A stretch of 39,733 nucleotides of DNA from Chara braunii (GCA_003427395.1 BFEA01000550.1:740148-779880), one strand, 5' to 3'. Shown: positions 1-11,345, counted from the first letter of the stretch. Notes: generated from the letters alone by a model not told the origin. Numbers and translations: made by a program.

Positions 1-1313
1 GATATAAAGAATCTGGTTGTCTTGTAAGTTCAATCCAGGTACCTGCAAGAGACGATCTACTTCACGAGACAAAGCATCAATAGAAGTCCAACGTTTCTGG
101 CCTATCATGGTGAGTTCATCAAAGGCCTTGTCGGTCATCGTCTTGTCAAGAAACCTCTCCTTTATCTTTTGGAGAAATTGTTTGAGGTTCAAGGTATTAG
201 CCCACTCACCAATATTTTCAAAGTTAGCGGCATTGGCGTCGGACATCACCCATTCCTTGGCCACTCTTCCTAGACGAGACGTGGAGAAAGCGATCTTACT
301 CTCGGGCTCGCCAGGTGCGGTCCCGACATAAGTCTGGATTTTCGCGATCCACAACAATAAGTTTTCATCTTTCTTGTTGTTGTAAGTGAACGACAATTTC
401 ATTTTCACTTTTTCTTTTCTCTTCGGTTTTTGTACCTCCTTAACGGGTTTTTCCGTTTTGGCGGGTTCTTCTTTCTTTTCCACCGGTTTCTCATGTGACT
501 TCTTAGAACCTTCGAACTTTTTCGGCGCGACTCGCTTCATTGCATCCTTCATTAATTTTTCATGAGGTTCCTTCTTGGCTACCTCCCCCCTGGTCTCCTC
601 CTCAATTTCTACCTTATCTTTCCCTTTTAAGAGTTTTGTCAATGTCTCTAATGAGGCAGTGTTATTGTCAATCGTCTTTTCAAGATGCACAAGGTAGACC
701 ATAATGGATTGTAGAATGGTTGCAATTTCACTGCCTGCTTCTTCAAAATGAAATGTTTGCCCTAGTTCATTCATTACTCTTTCTTCTTCTTCTTCTTGTT
801 TTCGCTGTCTTCGAAATTTCTCAGTCTTTCTTCTTTCTTCTCTGAATGTATTTTCTAATTGCCTAACGTTGTCCTCCATTATCTCTACATACAATTCTTC
901 TTTTTTTTCTTCTTTTCTTTCCTTTCTTTCCTTTCTTTCTCAGTCCATTTTTCAAAACTCTCAGCGACATAACGGTCAAGGGTCATTCGCCCTTGCCTTA
1001 TGAAATCCTCAATTCTCTTACCAGTTTCCATCATCTGAAGGGCAGTTTCAGCAGTCTGCAACTCATTGTCTGCATCACGCAGATTGAATTGTCTGTGAAC
1101 ATGCCGTTCAACTTTTGGACCGGCGCCGTGTATCTCACCAAGAATCTGGCGAAGGAGACCGACCAAAGTCTGCCTCCTCGCATCAATCTGGCCACGGGTC
1201 TTTATTTCTCTCCCTTCTTCATCAGCATAGACGGTGAGAGGGATTGGAAAGAAAAAGAGAGGTGTGGAACGTGTGAGAATAGAGGCATATAGGCATTTCC
1301 AAAGATAAGTCAT
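1..1313 (-). pseudogene. gag: Gag of the gypsy element, frameshifted and cut by the window edge
   Basis: Gag is the structural protein that forms the retrotransposon particle and packages its RNA. The likely start is the ATG at 1311-1313. The first frame runs to a stop at 885-887 and ends in a Glu/Lys-rich stretch. A second frame then covers 879 to 1 without a stop: 293 codons, open at the window edge. The two parts read as one protein if the frame changes within the run of eight A residues at 901-908 (minus strand). The second part starts with a charged, coiled-coil-like segment (MEDNVRQLE), then a Lys/Glu-rich linker, then a helical core with WIAKIQTYVG, AKEWV and KERFLDKTM, typical of the retrotransposon gag domain. 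No CCHC zinc knuckle is in view; it may lie beyond base 1. The break could be a mutation, an assembly error in the homopolymer, or less likely programmed frameshifting. Confidence 0.75.
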
Positions 1314-2283
1314 TTTTCCCAGCGAGTAGAAGCCGCACAATAAATAAAATTAAAAAACAAAAATAAATTCCACGGCACACACGACTCCTGTAGCAAGAAA
1401 TAATCAAGGCAGGCAAAAAGAAACACGTTGATTTCCTAATTTAACTTTGTTGTCTGTTTTCTGTGTGATGACGTCCTACAACAATGTACAAGTACCGCAA
1501 CCATGGCTAGTGTGATCAAAACAACAACACACTTGTGAGTATACACAACAACCACATAACAACCAACATGTGAGTAGGTCCGCCAAGACAACAACACAAT
1601 CAATGGTTGACTTCCTTCCTCAATGGCTATCCCATCTGTAGAAGCAATGGAACCAAACACAAGGGACAACACTCGACATTAGAGTAAATCGTGAAGCCGT
1701 ACCGTCCGCTAGCACACAAGTGCACACTCAACAGTTCCTCCACATCAGCATGTTATACATGCGACGTGTCACACCTAGCATGCCAACGCCGCAGCTCTAT
1801 GTAGTCTACCACGTTAGCATCAAGGACCAAAAGGTCTACAAGGGGGCGGATGCCACGTCGGCGATGCATGTCTGCTACACACACAACACTGGCATGCCAC
1901 GTTAGCTCAGCGCATCAATAGCAGGTACTCGCAACACAGGTTTGTGCCACGTCAGACTATGTCCTGCCAGAATGCCACGTCGGCATTCCACGTCATGCCA
2001 CATAGGCAGTGCGCCACATCAGCGGTCTTGTTTTCACACTTCTTTCTCTTTGGACCAGTGATACGTCAGCCTGTTGCCAACGAAGCTCTCGCCGGTATCT
2101 TGAAGTCTTCAGCGTAGCCACGTCATTATCTTCAAGGGAGGCTGCACGCACGTGCCGTACTGCACGTCTAGACTTGCGGTATCAATCACGTGCGTTAATA
2201 AATGCGTTTCGTCTTGCACATGCGGCACCTCCCACTTACCTGGGTGCCAGGTCAGCACCTGACAGCAGATTGCGATGGAGTAT
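1314..2283 (-). other. 5' leader of the gypsy element, no gene
   Basis: About 970 bases between the primer-binding site and the gag start. It holds only short open frames with no recognisable motif. The part nearest the primer site (about 1840-2050) is rich in copies of GCCACGTCAGC-like words, related to the hairpin repeats in the adjacent LTR. I see no protein gene. Confidence 0.6.
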
Positions 2284-2295
2284 GCTCTGATACCA
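2284..2295 (-). other. Primer-binding site, initiator tRNA-Met type
   Basis: On the minus strand the sequence is TGGTATCAGAGC, the standard plant retrotransposon primer site complementary to the 3' end of initiator tRNA-Met. It lies three bases (ATT) past the CA that ends the LTR at 2299. This fixes both the orientation of the element and the 3' boundary of the LTR. Confidence 0.9.
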
Positions 2296-2298
2296 AAT

Positions 2299-3899
2299 TG
2301 TACTGAACCCAGTCTGGCAGATACTCATCGCATGTCAAAGCACAAGTAGTCTCAGTATCTGCACAAAGTCTCCATTTAACGTGAAGTGATATCTGAAACA
2401 GTATCTCGTTACCATTAGACGAAGAGAGTGGAAGGGAATAGACAGAGGAAAAGGTGGAAGAAATGAACAATGATCACACAAGAGTAATCCAATCAGAGCC
2501 CGCTTCTTCACCGGGCTTTTTCCCTCTCCACGTCATCAACGAGTATATGAAAACAAGTATGATAATCCTGATCACACAGTAGCGCTATATGGCACTCTTA
2601 TCTCGTGAAGACCATGAAGACAACAACAAAATACAGTGACGACGTCAACCTCAGGTGAGTACCCGATCCTGTCATCCACAGATCCCGATCTCCCTCCTTG
2701 TCACAACCATTCACCTCGTGTAGACAGCGTGGCCAATGCCACATCAGCTGCAGAGACAAGTGGCATGCACCACATCATCAATGAAGATAGGTGGCAATGC
2801 CACATCAGCAATGTAGAGAAGTGGCATGCGCCACATCAGCAATGTAGACCAGTGGCATGCGCCACATCAGCAATGTCTGGCGCACAAAACTAAAAGCGCC
2901 AGTATGCTGCCACAACCTCGCGTCGTCGTCCACAGTGTCTGCGCACAGCCAGCGTCAAGCCAGTGCAAGGAAGATGAGCAATAGTGAACTTCAAAAATCA
3001 AACAAATCATACTCATGAGACCAAATAGTCGTGACCTCGAACCAATAACAGAATTGCATCACGAGTTTCACCAAATAAGAGCACACCAAAAACTCATAAT
3101 TGACAGTGCTGAAATAGTCTCATCATCATCAATGAAGAACTAATGTTGATATCCTATCTGGCGCTCGGCGCCCAGACTACAGATGGCAGATCCTATCTAG
3201 CCTACTCTACGATGTCGTTGATGACGTCAACAGCTCCCCGAAGTACGAGCAAATCTCGGACAATGTCGTACGCTTCACGCACCAGGTATGTCTCTCGTAT
3301 CACTCACAACCTTGTTCCCAAACTCACAGATGCCACATGCACCCAAGGACCACCATGCGCCCCATCCAGCATACAGCAGCGCAACTCGGCAATGGCTGCT
3401 TGCTCCTTCCAGCTCGCCTGTGAGCGCGTGAGCCTGACATGCGTTAGCGCAGCAGCGCTTGCACAACATGCAGCCAGTGCCCGGATACCTCATGCATAGG
3501 CTGGCCCTTTCCTATATGGAATTGGCCAGCCTGCTTGTGTGCAGCCTAGCTGCACTGGGGCCGTGCCCAGAAGCTTCCGGTAGGCCCAGGGAGGTTGAGC
3601 CTCATACCAAACGAACCAAGCCCAGGACCACCGACAGTTACCGGTGCCCAACTGCCCGCAGCCTGAGTTGGGTCTATGTTGCGTATCTCGCCAGGGCCTG
3701 ACTTAGATACATTTGTTAAAGGAGGCAAGGGCATGGGCGCCTTCAACCAACTGGCGCTGCGCAACTGCCTGAATTTTTCCCAGTTGCGAGGTAGTCCAAA
3801 ATAGACCCCTTGTCGTCTATCGAGCCTGCCTTTACTTAGGGCGGCCGACTTGTTGCAAATAGGGCCCCAGTAGGGCTTATCGAGGCCTTATGCCTCGCA
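2299..3899 (-). mobile_element. LTR of the gypsy element (about 1.6 kb)
   Basis: The minus-strand boundaries are TG at 3899-3898, directly after a polypurine tract, and CA at 2300-2299, just before the primer-binding site. This gives a 1601-base LTR. Inside are a run of short GTGGC/GCCAC hairpins (2729-2865) and a hairpin near 2496-2516 (AGCCCG paired with CGGGCT). No coding frame is convincing; short open frames at 3143-3701 are in GC-rich sequence and lack motifs. Only one LTR is present, so target-site duplications cannot be checked. Confidence 0.75.
2729..2865. repeat. Five short GTGGC...GCCAC hairpins inside the gypsy LTR
   Basis: Hairpins lie at 2729-2742, 2760-2773, 2791-2803, 2821-2834 and 2852-2865, spaced about 31 bases apart. 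Four have the stem GTGGC/GCCAC and one (2760) has GTGG/CCAC. The loops are CAAT, CATGCA, AAT and ATGC (twice). Each hairpin is followed by ATCA, and four of the five by ATCAGC. It is a tandem repeat of about 31 bp whose core is palindromic. Confidence 0.75.
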
Positions 3900-3910
3900 T
3901 TCCCTCCTCC
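3900..3910 (-). other. Polypurine tract of the gypsy element
   Basis: On the minus strand GGAGGAGGGAA lies immediately before the TG that starts the LTR at 3899, and 26 bases after the pol stop codon. This is the expected place for the plus-strand primer of reverse transcription. Confidence 0.7.
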
Positions 3911-3935
3911 ATATTTCGCTAGTCCTCGGGGAAGT

Positions 3936-5283
3936 TCAATCTTCGATAATCTGGCGCTTTCCTTTCTGCAGAGGCTTCTCATATTGAGTGACAACCTGTG
4001 GAGCGGTCTGCATCAGTTCCTCCCGTGTGAACCATCTATCCTCTTTTGGATCAGTGTGATGTCTGAACCGAACTCGATACTGTAATTTCGGTTTCGGAGG
4101 ACGTCCCCTACCTGTTGGTCTTGGAACTGGCATTTCCTTGTGGTCGACGATGTCGTTCATGTCGACCTCTCCATCCATGGTTGGGGGCAGCATTGAGCGA
4201 CGAGAGGGAAATTGATCTGATTCCCTTAAAGGTGCAAGCTTGGAGGCGTGGAAAACAGGGTGAGTGCGTAAGTGACCAGGGATGTGAATAACATAAGAAG
4301 GGTCATCCGGTTCATCCCCAACGACATCTAAAACCTCCCATGGTCCAAAGTATTGTGGCATGAGCTTGCGGGAGATCTCGTGCTCATGTCCCAGTCTTGA
4401 GGACTTAACCCAGACTCTTTCTCCTACTCGGAATGTAGATGGACGGCGGTGTTTGTTCTCTGACTCTATCATTGCCGCCTGTATTTTATGCATCTTCTCG
4501 GCAGCCTGCTGCATCAAGCGCTCATACCGATAAGTGAACTCTAAGGCCCCTGGCGCAGCAGATGACTGATTCTCAGATAGTAGGAAGTCCAATGGCAGTG
4601 TAGGCTTGAAAGTCAGTAGCAAGCTAGCGTTGTGCACAACATTGTTGTACAGGCTGGAGATGAGAGCAAGTTTCTCATCCCAGTCCACCTGATTTGGCTT
4701 GATGTGATGCCTCAGCAGGTGTTGTATAGCGCGATTTAACTGCTCTGCCTGCCCATTCGCCTCTGGGTGATTGCCTGATGTCATTTGCAACTGCGTGCCC
4801 TGTTCTGCAGCTGCGGCTTTTCACAGTTCACTGGTGAATTGCACATCCCAGTCACTAACTATAGACTTGGGCAGTCCGAAATCTCTGACTCGGTTTTCTT
4901 TGAACAACTTTATCACATACTCAGTTTTAGCTGTTGCAGGCATTGCGACTAACATAGCGTACTTACTAAACCTATCCACAATGACATAGACGTAGCGCAT
5001 TCCACTCTTGCTGGTGACCAGCGTATCCATGAAGTCCATGAACATGCTCTCACCGGGCCTTTCCGGAATCGAAAGTGGCTTCAGAAGCCCAAGATGAGCC
5101 TGTGTACGTGGCTTGTCCCTCTGATAGACCTGACAAGTTTCCACGTACAGCTTCGTGTCTCTCATCATCGTGGGCCACCAGATTCGCTGCAGCAGATTGG
5201 CTGTTGTCTTTTTGTATCCAAAATGTCCGGTGGCATCATGACACTTGCCTAAAAATAAACTACGCAAAGACTCTCTATTCGGT
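3936..5283 (-). pseudogene. pol: Integrase and chromodomain part of gypsy Pol, with one in-frame stop
   Basis: Integrase joins retrotransposon cDNA to host DNA. The single minus-strand frame is broken by TGA at 4821-4823. In order it shows: a His/Cys zinc-binding motif (HDATGH, then CQVY, where the second Cys of CxxC has become Tyr); the catalytic core with the first Asp in MDFMDTL, the second in VSDWDVQFTS (the usual Arg of SDRD is Trp), and the catalytic Glu in HPEANGQAEQLNR; a GPWEVL module; then a C-terminal chromodomain-like stretch (RVRFRHHTDP, RWFTREEL). The TGA sits just after FTSEL, where Trp is common, so TGG to TGA is likely. All three catalytic acidic residues remain, but the stop, the lost Cys and the missing upstream part make it non-functional. 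The frame is open to 5283, where homology to element A begins. Confidence 0.9.
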
Positions 5284-5855
5284 GTCGGGACTGGTGGGTC
5301 CCGAATAACTCCCCATCACTTGAGAGACTGAATATGGACAAATTGTGCACGACAGAGAAATCAGGAGTAAGGAGGAAAGAGAGAGAAAAGACAAAGGATT
5401 AGGCCGCAAGAGGGAGTGATGCCTTGGGATGAGAACCGCAGGAGGAGAAAACCAGCGACGACACGAGAATAAGCGCAAGAACAGGGGCACACGAAACATA
5501 GCATGAGGCCGAGAGGGTCGTTGAAACTCAACAAGATTAAGACCAAAGGGGCCTTGAACGAGTAAACGCGGCACGGCAGCGACAAAGGAATGAGGAAATC
5601 GAGAGATGGACGCCCCGGAGGTCGTGGGGAGCTAGAGGATAAGGGCCTAACATGGGGGCCACCTACGGGAGCCTCGGGTTGGAGGCCCCCGCAACCAAAG
5701 GAACCGGCGCGCGCAAGGCGCGAGAAAAGACAAGGGAGAGGGGTCACCGTGGAGCAGAAAACGCCCAAGGAACATGGGATATCTTGGGGAAAGGCACCCG
5801 GGGCCACATGGGACTAAGTAAAAATAATGGCATCCGGGGAAAAATGTGTCGAGGA

Positions 5856-5985
5856 CCACCGGCGGGACTAAGTATCGTGAACCGCCGGCGGGACCAAGTG
5901 TCGGGGACCACCGGCGGGACCAAGTGTCGGGGACCACCGACGGGATCAAGTATTGGGGACCACCGGCGGGACCAAGTGTCGGGGA
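5856..5985 (+). repeat. 26-bp tandem repeat in element A copy 1 (five units)
   Basis: Five units of 26 bases with the core GGGACCACCGGCGGGACCAA, differing by a few substitutions. A partial sixth unit follows. The equivalent site in copy 2 (35239-35342) has four units with the same period but different sequence details. The unit contains TGTCGGG, like the start of the element. Confidence 0.85.
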
Positions 5986-6360
5986 CCATCGACGAAAAAT
6001 TGACGGGGACATATGAAGGTCCCAAGAGAAAACGGCGGCACCACATGTGGGGAAAATAATTAAGATGAGGTGCGCCGTCAAGATCAAAATCTTGACGACC
6101 AAAAATATTAGCACCGCTAGTGCAAGCACTAACGGTAGCAAACGGAAAGGCCGAAAGGAAAAGTAAAAGTAAAGAAACTTGAAGTGGGAGGCATGGGAGC
6201 AATACGAAAAATCTCGGAACAGCCTCCCTCAAGAAAATAGACACAAAAGAAACCCCATGTGAAAAATAGGCCTCCGGGAAAAAATCGGAGTAGGAGGGGC
6301 CACTATGGGAGAAAAATAGAAGTAAAAGGAAGTTCCCATGGGCATGAGAAGGCCATTATT

Positions 6361-8598
6361 GCAGTCCGAGATATATCGGACTGCACCTTGGGCATAGGAA
6401 GGGCCAAAACTAAGAGGAAGGGGCGAGAAAAGGGCCTTAACAGTCACTTGACACTTGGCATGTTAGAAAAAAGAGAAGAGAAAAGAAAATGTGGGAGAAT
6501 AAGACAAAAAGAGTGAGAGGGAATGAGTGAGTTGACCGTCAGTAGGGACTGGCAGATCCCTACTGTCCAAGAAAGGAGGAAAAATAAAAGAAAAGAAAAG
6601 AGAAAAGGGCCTTAATGGTAAAAAACGGCCACTTGGGGAGATACATCCGTCACCAGATTCATTCTGGAATATGGCGGTTACAAAGGATTTTGATTTTATT
6701 TTTTTTTGCAGAGAATATCAAAGAAAATCAAGGCCCCATGCAACCGAAATAAAACGGATTACATGCATGAGGAGAAATACATACTTTAGGTGCGTCCGGA
6801 ACCGAAATTGAGACCGGATGCACTTGGGAGTTGGCCGATTCTTTTTCTTTCAAGTAAGGGCTAGTTGTGGGGCATTGGGGATAGGGAATTGACCCCCATT
6901 GCAGTCCGAGTTGCAACGGACTGCATGGGGTGGGAAAAACACATGTTTTAGGTGCATCCGGAGCCAATATTGAGCCCGGATGCACTTAGAAATTTAACGC
7001 TTTATTTTTTTTTAACATGGGGCAAGTTGTGGACTGTGGGACTAGGAAAATAGCTATGACTGCAGTTCGAGAAATAATGGACTGCATGGGGGTGCCTAGG
7101 CTAAGGGAAGATGAGCCACGGTAAACCCGAAAGGTTAGAAAGGAGCAATTTCGGCATGGGGCAAGTGGAGACGATAAAACGGCAATCATGAGATGAGATC
7201 TCACAGCCTAGAAAAATTGGCACACATATAGAGATGACGGGACCACCTAGGGCAAGGAGACCCTAAAAATAAAAATGGGACACCGTCCGGAATGTTGTCG
7301 GGGACCAAGTGGGTCAAAATAATAAAAGTCGAAAAACGGGACGCGCCGGCGGGACCTTCGACGGGATAAGAAAACGGAACTAATACGGAGGAAAAGTCGC
7401 GGGGACTTGAGATGTCCCAAGGGAACCATGAGCAAGCAGAAGGAATAATTGTGCAAGCAAACGGCACCGTCGAGATCAAGGATCTAGACGGTGGGAAATA
7501 TTAGCACCACTAGTGCAAACACTAGTGGGGGCAAGTGGGAGAGCCATGGGGAAAAAAAAAAGTAAAATAATGGTATTGGGAGGGCTGCCCAGCAGTCCGA
7601 GATATCTCGGACTAGCTAGGCATGAAAAAATATAGCCTCAAAAGGCTCAACATGAGAAAAAGGATGTCCTTAGGAAATCGGAGCAAAGGGGGCTCAAAAT
7701 TTGACAAACGGAGGCAAAGTGGAGCCCTCTACGAGCATGGGGGTGCCATGGTTGAAATCCGAGATATAACGGCCAAGTACCAGCCGTGAACCTGACTTTG
7801 AATGAGGCCCTAAGGCCTAGAAAGAGGGTGCACAACAGTTTGACACTTATCGCAACTGAAATAAAAGAAAAAGAAAGAAAATGGAGAGAAAAAGGAGGGA
7901 GAATGAGACAAAAAGGGAAAAAAGAGTGGAGGAGAGTGTGCCGGCCTATTGGGACCTGCACAGTAGGGACTGGCAGGTCCCAACTGTAACCTTATCCCTC
8001 CTAGAATGGGGGAGGGCAATCCGGATTGCAGAGATATGACCCTTGGGGCCATATCACAATAAAATCTGAATTAAAAAGAAGAAAATGAGAGAAAATGCAA
8101 AAGAGAATGTCCGGTTTTCTTTTGGACCCTGAATCTGATATCAGATCTCATGGTGGAGAGGAACTAGCCGTTTTTTGTGGGCCAGCTCAAAACGGCTAGC
8201 TCCGGAATGAGGTGGCAGCCCAAAATGTAAAAAACCAAAAGAGGGAAAGAGACAAAACTGTGCATTTGGCCCAAAAAGAGAGCCAGATGCACCAAAAATT
8301 GAAAAAGTGGACTTATGGGCTCAAAATCGAAGCAAGGGCTACTTGGGGGTGGCACGAAATATTGTTGGCCTTGGATCTCAGCCAGATCCAAGGCTGAAAA
8401 TGTGTCGCTGCATGGAAAAATATCGGTCTACCCAAAATGGGGTACAAACTGAAAAAAATGAGAAAAAGACCCACTAGGCCTTTTTCTCTCAAGTAAAGTT
8501 GCCCCTTGGGCATTAGGACCCAAGGGGGCAATATTTTTAAGGTGAAAAGGAGGCCGAAGTAGGCCAAGAGGCAATCCAAGTTGGTACAAACCACTTGG
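6361..8598 (+). other. Series of stem-loops in element A copy 1
   Basis: Stems found by eye: GCAGTCCGA/TCGGACTGC (6361-6384); GTGCGTCCGG/CCGGATGCAC (6790-6823); GCAGTCCG/CGGACTGC (6901-6924); GTGCATCCGG/CCGGATGCAC (6952-6985); a weaker TGCAGT-type pair (7061-7086); the perfect 20-base palindrome at 7594-7613; GGGACCTGC/GCAGGTCCC (7951-7981); GTGCATTTGGC/GCCAGATGCAC (8260-8292); CTTGGATCT/AGATCCAAG (8370-8392); and CCAAG/CTTGG around a conserved TTGGTAC...ACCA loop (8576-8598). Most recur at matching places in copy 2. Their function is unknown. Confidence 0.7.
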
Positions 8599-8734
8599 AC
8601 TACATGTACTTGGCCAAAAAGAGGCCCTGGTACCTCCGAAAGGGCCTAGTACTAGAATTTTGCCTTGGGGGTACCTCGGTTCACCTTAAGGCACATGGGG
8701 AGGCCCATAGGCCGGCCGGACTGCTGGTTTCAGC

Positions 8735-8744
8735 CTACATAAGC
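8735..8744 (+). promoter_or_regulatory. Probable TATA box of element A copy 1
   Basis: The sequence CTACATAAGC sits in the same context as TATATAAG in copy 2 (38000-38007): both are preceded by GTTTCAGCC, followed by a CAGTCCG leader, and preceded by a conserved block with GGGGGTACCTCGG. Copy 1 has one substitution that weakens the box. Transcription would start about 30 bases downstream, near 8770. Confidence 0.5.
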
Positions 8745-9166
8745 TGGGAATTCAGTCCGCCACTTTCACAATTGCATGAGGAGTGCCCATACTGCCCAAG
8801 TGAGCTCATAGGAGCACTCTTTCACTTGGAGAGAGGAGACCCATGCCAGTTTAGGAGTTTGGTGGAGGCCATGAGCTAGGGAGAGAAGCTCTAGAGACTA
8901 GTGGTACTGAGGATGGCCCTAGGGAGGTGATCCGCCATAGCCCCCTGGGTGTGAGGAAGAGAGAGAGGCTAGAGGGAGTCTCATTTGCCCTCCTAGAGGG
9001 AAGGACTCCATAGCTATGGTGGTTGGAGTTTGTGGTAACTTGGGAGAAAGTGAGAGAGGAAGGAGAGAGGTTCGAAGGAGAAGGAGACCATAGCCAAGAA
9101 GGTGTTTTGTGCAAGGAGGAAGAAGCCTCATCAAGATTAAGACTCCATCTCCAAGACATTAACAAG

Positions 9167-9172
9167 GTGAGT
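9167..9172 (+). other. Consensus 5' splice site at the end of the element A leader
   Basis: AAG/GTGAGT matches the plant donor consensus. Copy 2 has GAG/GTGAGT at the same place (38423-38428), followed by the same kind of pyrimidine-rich tract. I did not identify an acceptor, so splicing is inferred only. Confidence 0.45.
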
Positions 9173-9180
9173 GGAAGGGA

Positions 9181-9262
9181 GAGGATGCTTCTTCTTCTTC
9201 CTCCTTTTCTTCTTCTTCCCCTTCTTCTTATTCTTCTTTTCCTTCTTCCTCCTCAAACTCTT
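9181..9262 (+). repeat. Pyrimidine-rich CTT microsatellite
   Basis: An 80-base tract of C and T, mostly TTC and CTT triplets. It separates the element A leader from the satellite arrays. A longer tract (38440-38660) is in the same position in copy 2. Confidence 0.9.
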
Positions 9263-11345
9263 GTTTTTCACTCATCCACTAGTAGGTGATGCTCCGATTC
9301 TTTCATGGATGATCTCATGCTCAATACTTGTGATTTGGCCTAGTGTAGATCTTGCTTTTCACTTACATGCTAGTAGGAGATCCTCCGATTCTTCCATGGA
9401 TGGTCTTTTTCTCAAATCTTGTGATATAGCTTAGTGTAACTCTTGCATTTCACTCACACACTAGTAGGTGATGCTCCGATTCTTTCATGGATGATCTCAT
9501 GTTCAATACTTGTGATTTGGGCTAGTGTAGACTTTGCTTTTCACTCACATACTAGTAGGAGAGACTCTGATTCTTCTATGGATGATCTCATGTTCAATTC
9601 TTGTGATTTGGGCTACTTTAACTCTTGTATTTCACTCACATGCTAGTAGGAGATGTTCCGACTCGTCTATGAATGATCTTATGCTCAATACTTGTGATTT
9701 GGCCTAGCGTAGATCTTGCTTTTCACTCACATGCTAGGAGGAGATCCTCCGATTCTTCCATGGATGATCTCTTGCTTAAATCTTGTGATATAGCGTAGTG
9801 TAACTCTTGCATTTCACTCACACACTAGTAGGTGATGCTCCGATTCTTTCATGGATGATCTCATGCTCAATACTTGTGATATAGCCTAGTGTAACTCTTG
9901 CATTTCACTCATACACTAGTAGGAGATGCTTCGATTCTTTCATGAATGATCTCATGTTCAATTCTTGTGATTTGGACTACTTCAACTCTTGCATTTCACT
10001 CACACACTAGTAGGTGATGCTCCGATTCTTTCATGGATGATCTCATGCTCAATACTTGTGATATAGCCTAGTGTAACTCTTGCATTTCACTCATACACTA
10101 GTAGGAGATGCTTCGATTCTTTCATGAATGATCTCATGTTCAATTCTTGTGATTTGGACTACTTCAACTCTTGCATTTCACTCACACACTAGTAGGTGAT
10201 GCTCCGATTCTTTCATGGATGATCTCATGCTCAATACTTGTGGTATAGCCAAGTTGTATGGTCGGTCTTGTGAACACAAAGGGTAGAACACAAAGTAAGA
10301 TAAGTGATTGATTACATAATCGAGCAAAGAAGGAAAGAAAAACTTACTCTTGCATTTCACTCACACACTAGTACGTGATGCTCCGATTCTTTCATGGATG
10401 ATCTCATGTTCAATACTTGTGATTTGGGCTAGTGTAGACTTTGCTTTTCACTCACACACTACTAGGTGATGCTCCGATTCTTTTATGGATGATCTATTGC
10501 TCAATTCTTGTGATTTGGCCTAGTGTAACTCTTGCATGTTACTCACACACTAGTAGGTGATCCTCCGATTCTTCCATTGATGATTTCTTGCTCAAATCTT
10601 GTGATATAGCCTAGTGTAGATCTTGCTTTTCACTCACATGCTGGTAGGAGATGCTCCGATTCTTCTATGAATGATATCATGTTCAATTCTTGTGATTTGG
10701 CCTAGTGTAACTATTGCATTTCACTCACACACTAGTAGGTGATGCTCCGATTCTTCTATGGATGATCTCATGCTCAACACTTGTGATTTGGGCTACTTTA
10801 ACTTTTGCATATCACTCACATACTAGTCAGTGATGCTCCGATTCTTTTATGGACGATCTCTTGCTCAAATCTTGTGATACTGCCTTGTGTAACTCTTGCA
10901 TTTCACTCACATGCTAGTAGGAGATCCTCCAATTCTTCCATCGATGATCTCTTGCTCAAATCTTGTGATATAGCCTAGCATCAGTCTTGCGTTTCACTCA
11001 CACACCAGTAGGAGATGCTTCGATTCTTCTATGGATGATCTCATGTTCAATTCTTGTGATTTAGGCTACTTCAACTCTTGCTTTTCACCCACAAGCTAGT
11101 AGGAGATGCTCCGATTCTTCTATGGATGATCTCGTGATCAATCCTTGTGATTTAGGCTACTTCAACTCTTGCTTTTCACTCCCATGTTAGTAGGTGATGC
11201 TATGATTCCTCTAAGAATGATCTCATGCTCAATACTTGTGGTTCGGTCTAATCTTGAATTTCACCCATATGCTAGTAGGAAGTACTCCGATTCTTCCATA
11301 AGTGACTTCGTGCTCAAGACTTGTGTTTTGGGACTAGTCTAGCTT
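9262..11345 (+). repeat. Satellite A, period about 91 bp, roughly 23 units
   Basis: Tandem units with the core GATGCTCCGATTCTTTCATG followed by GATGATCTCATGCTCAA, CTTGTGAT, and TTTCACTCACACACTAGTAGG. Successive cores at 9292, 9383 and 9474 give a 91-base period. One unit near 10250-10345 is interrupted by an unrelated insert of about 90 bases (AAGTTGTATGG to AAGAAAAACTT). The last units, from about 11190, are more divergent. No coding frame persists. Confidence 0.92.

Larger units (their letters stand above)
1..5283 (-). mobile_element. Ty3/gypsy chromovirus-type retrotransposon, head-to-tail pol-LTR-gag, truncated at both ends
   Basis: Read on the minus strand, the order is the 3' end of pol, a polypurine tract, one LTR, a primer-binding site, a leader, and gag running off the window. 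This is the junction expected when two elements sit head to tail and share one LTR. An isolated element would instead have host DNA on the outer side of the LTR. The integrase carries a C-terminal chromodomain-like segment, which places it among the chromoviruses. Protease, reverse transcriptase and RNase H are not in the window. The pol reading frame ends abruptly at 5283, where element A begins, so element A either inserted into pol or was joined there by recombination. Both visible reading frames are broken, so this copy is not autonomous. Confidence 0.85.
5284..9166 (+). mobile_element. Element A, copy 1: large non-coding hairpin-rich promoter unit
   Basis: This stretch matches 34661-38422 along its whole length in the same order, at roughly 80-85 percent by eye where compared. 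It begins with TG inside an inverted repeat (TCGGGAC paired with GTCCCGA, 5286-5305). It then carries a 26-bp tandem repeat, many stem-loops, a TATA box at 8735, and a leader ending in a 5' splice site at 9167. No open frame longer than about 170 codons exists, and none shows a motif. The TG start and the late TATA box fit a very long LTR (U3 of about 3.4 kb) of a non-autonomous LARD-like retrotransposon. I found no primer-binding site downstream, so this remains open. A promoter of a long non-coding RNA is an alternative. Confidence 0.65.
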
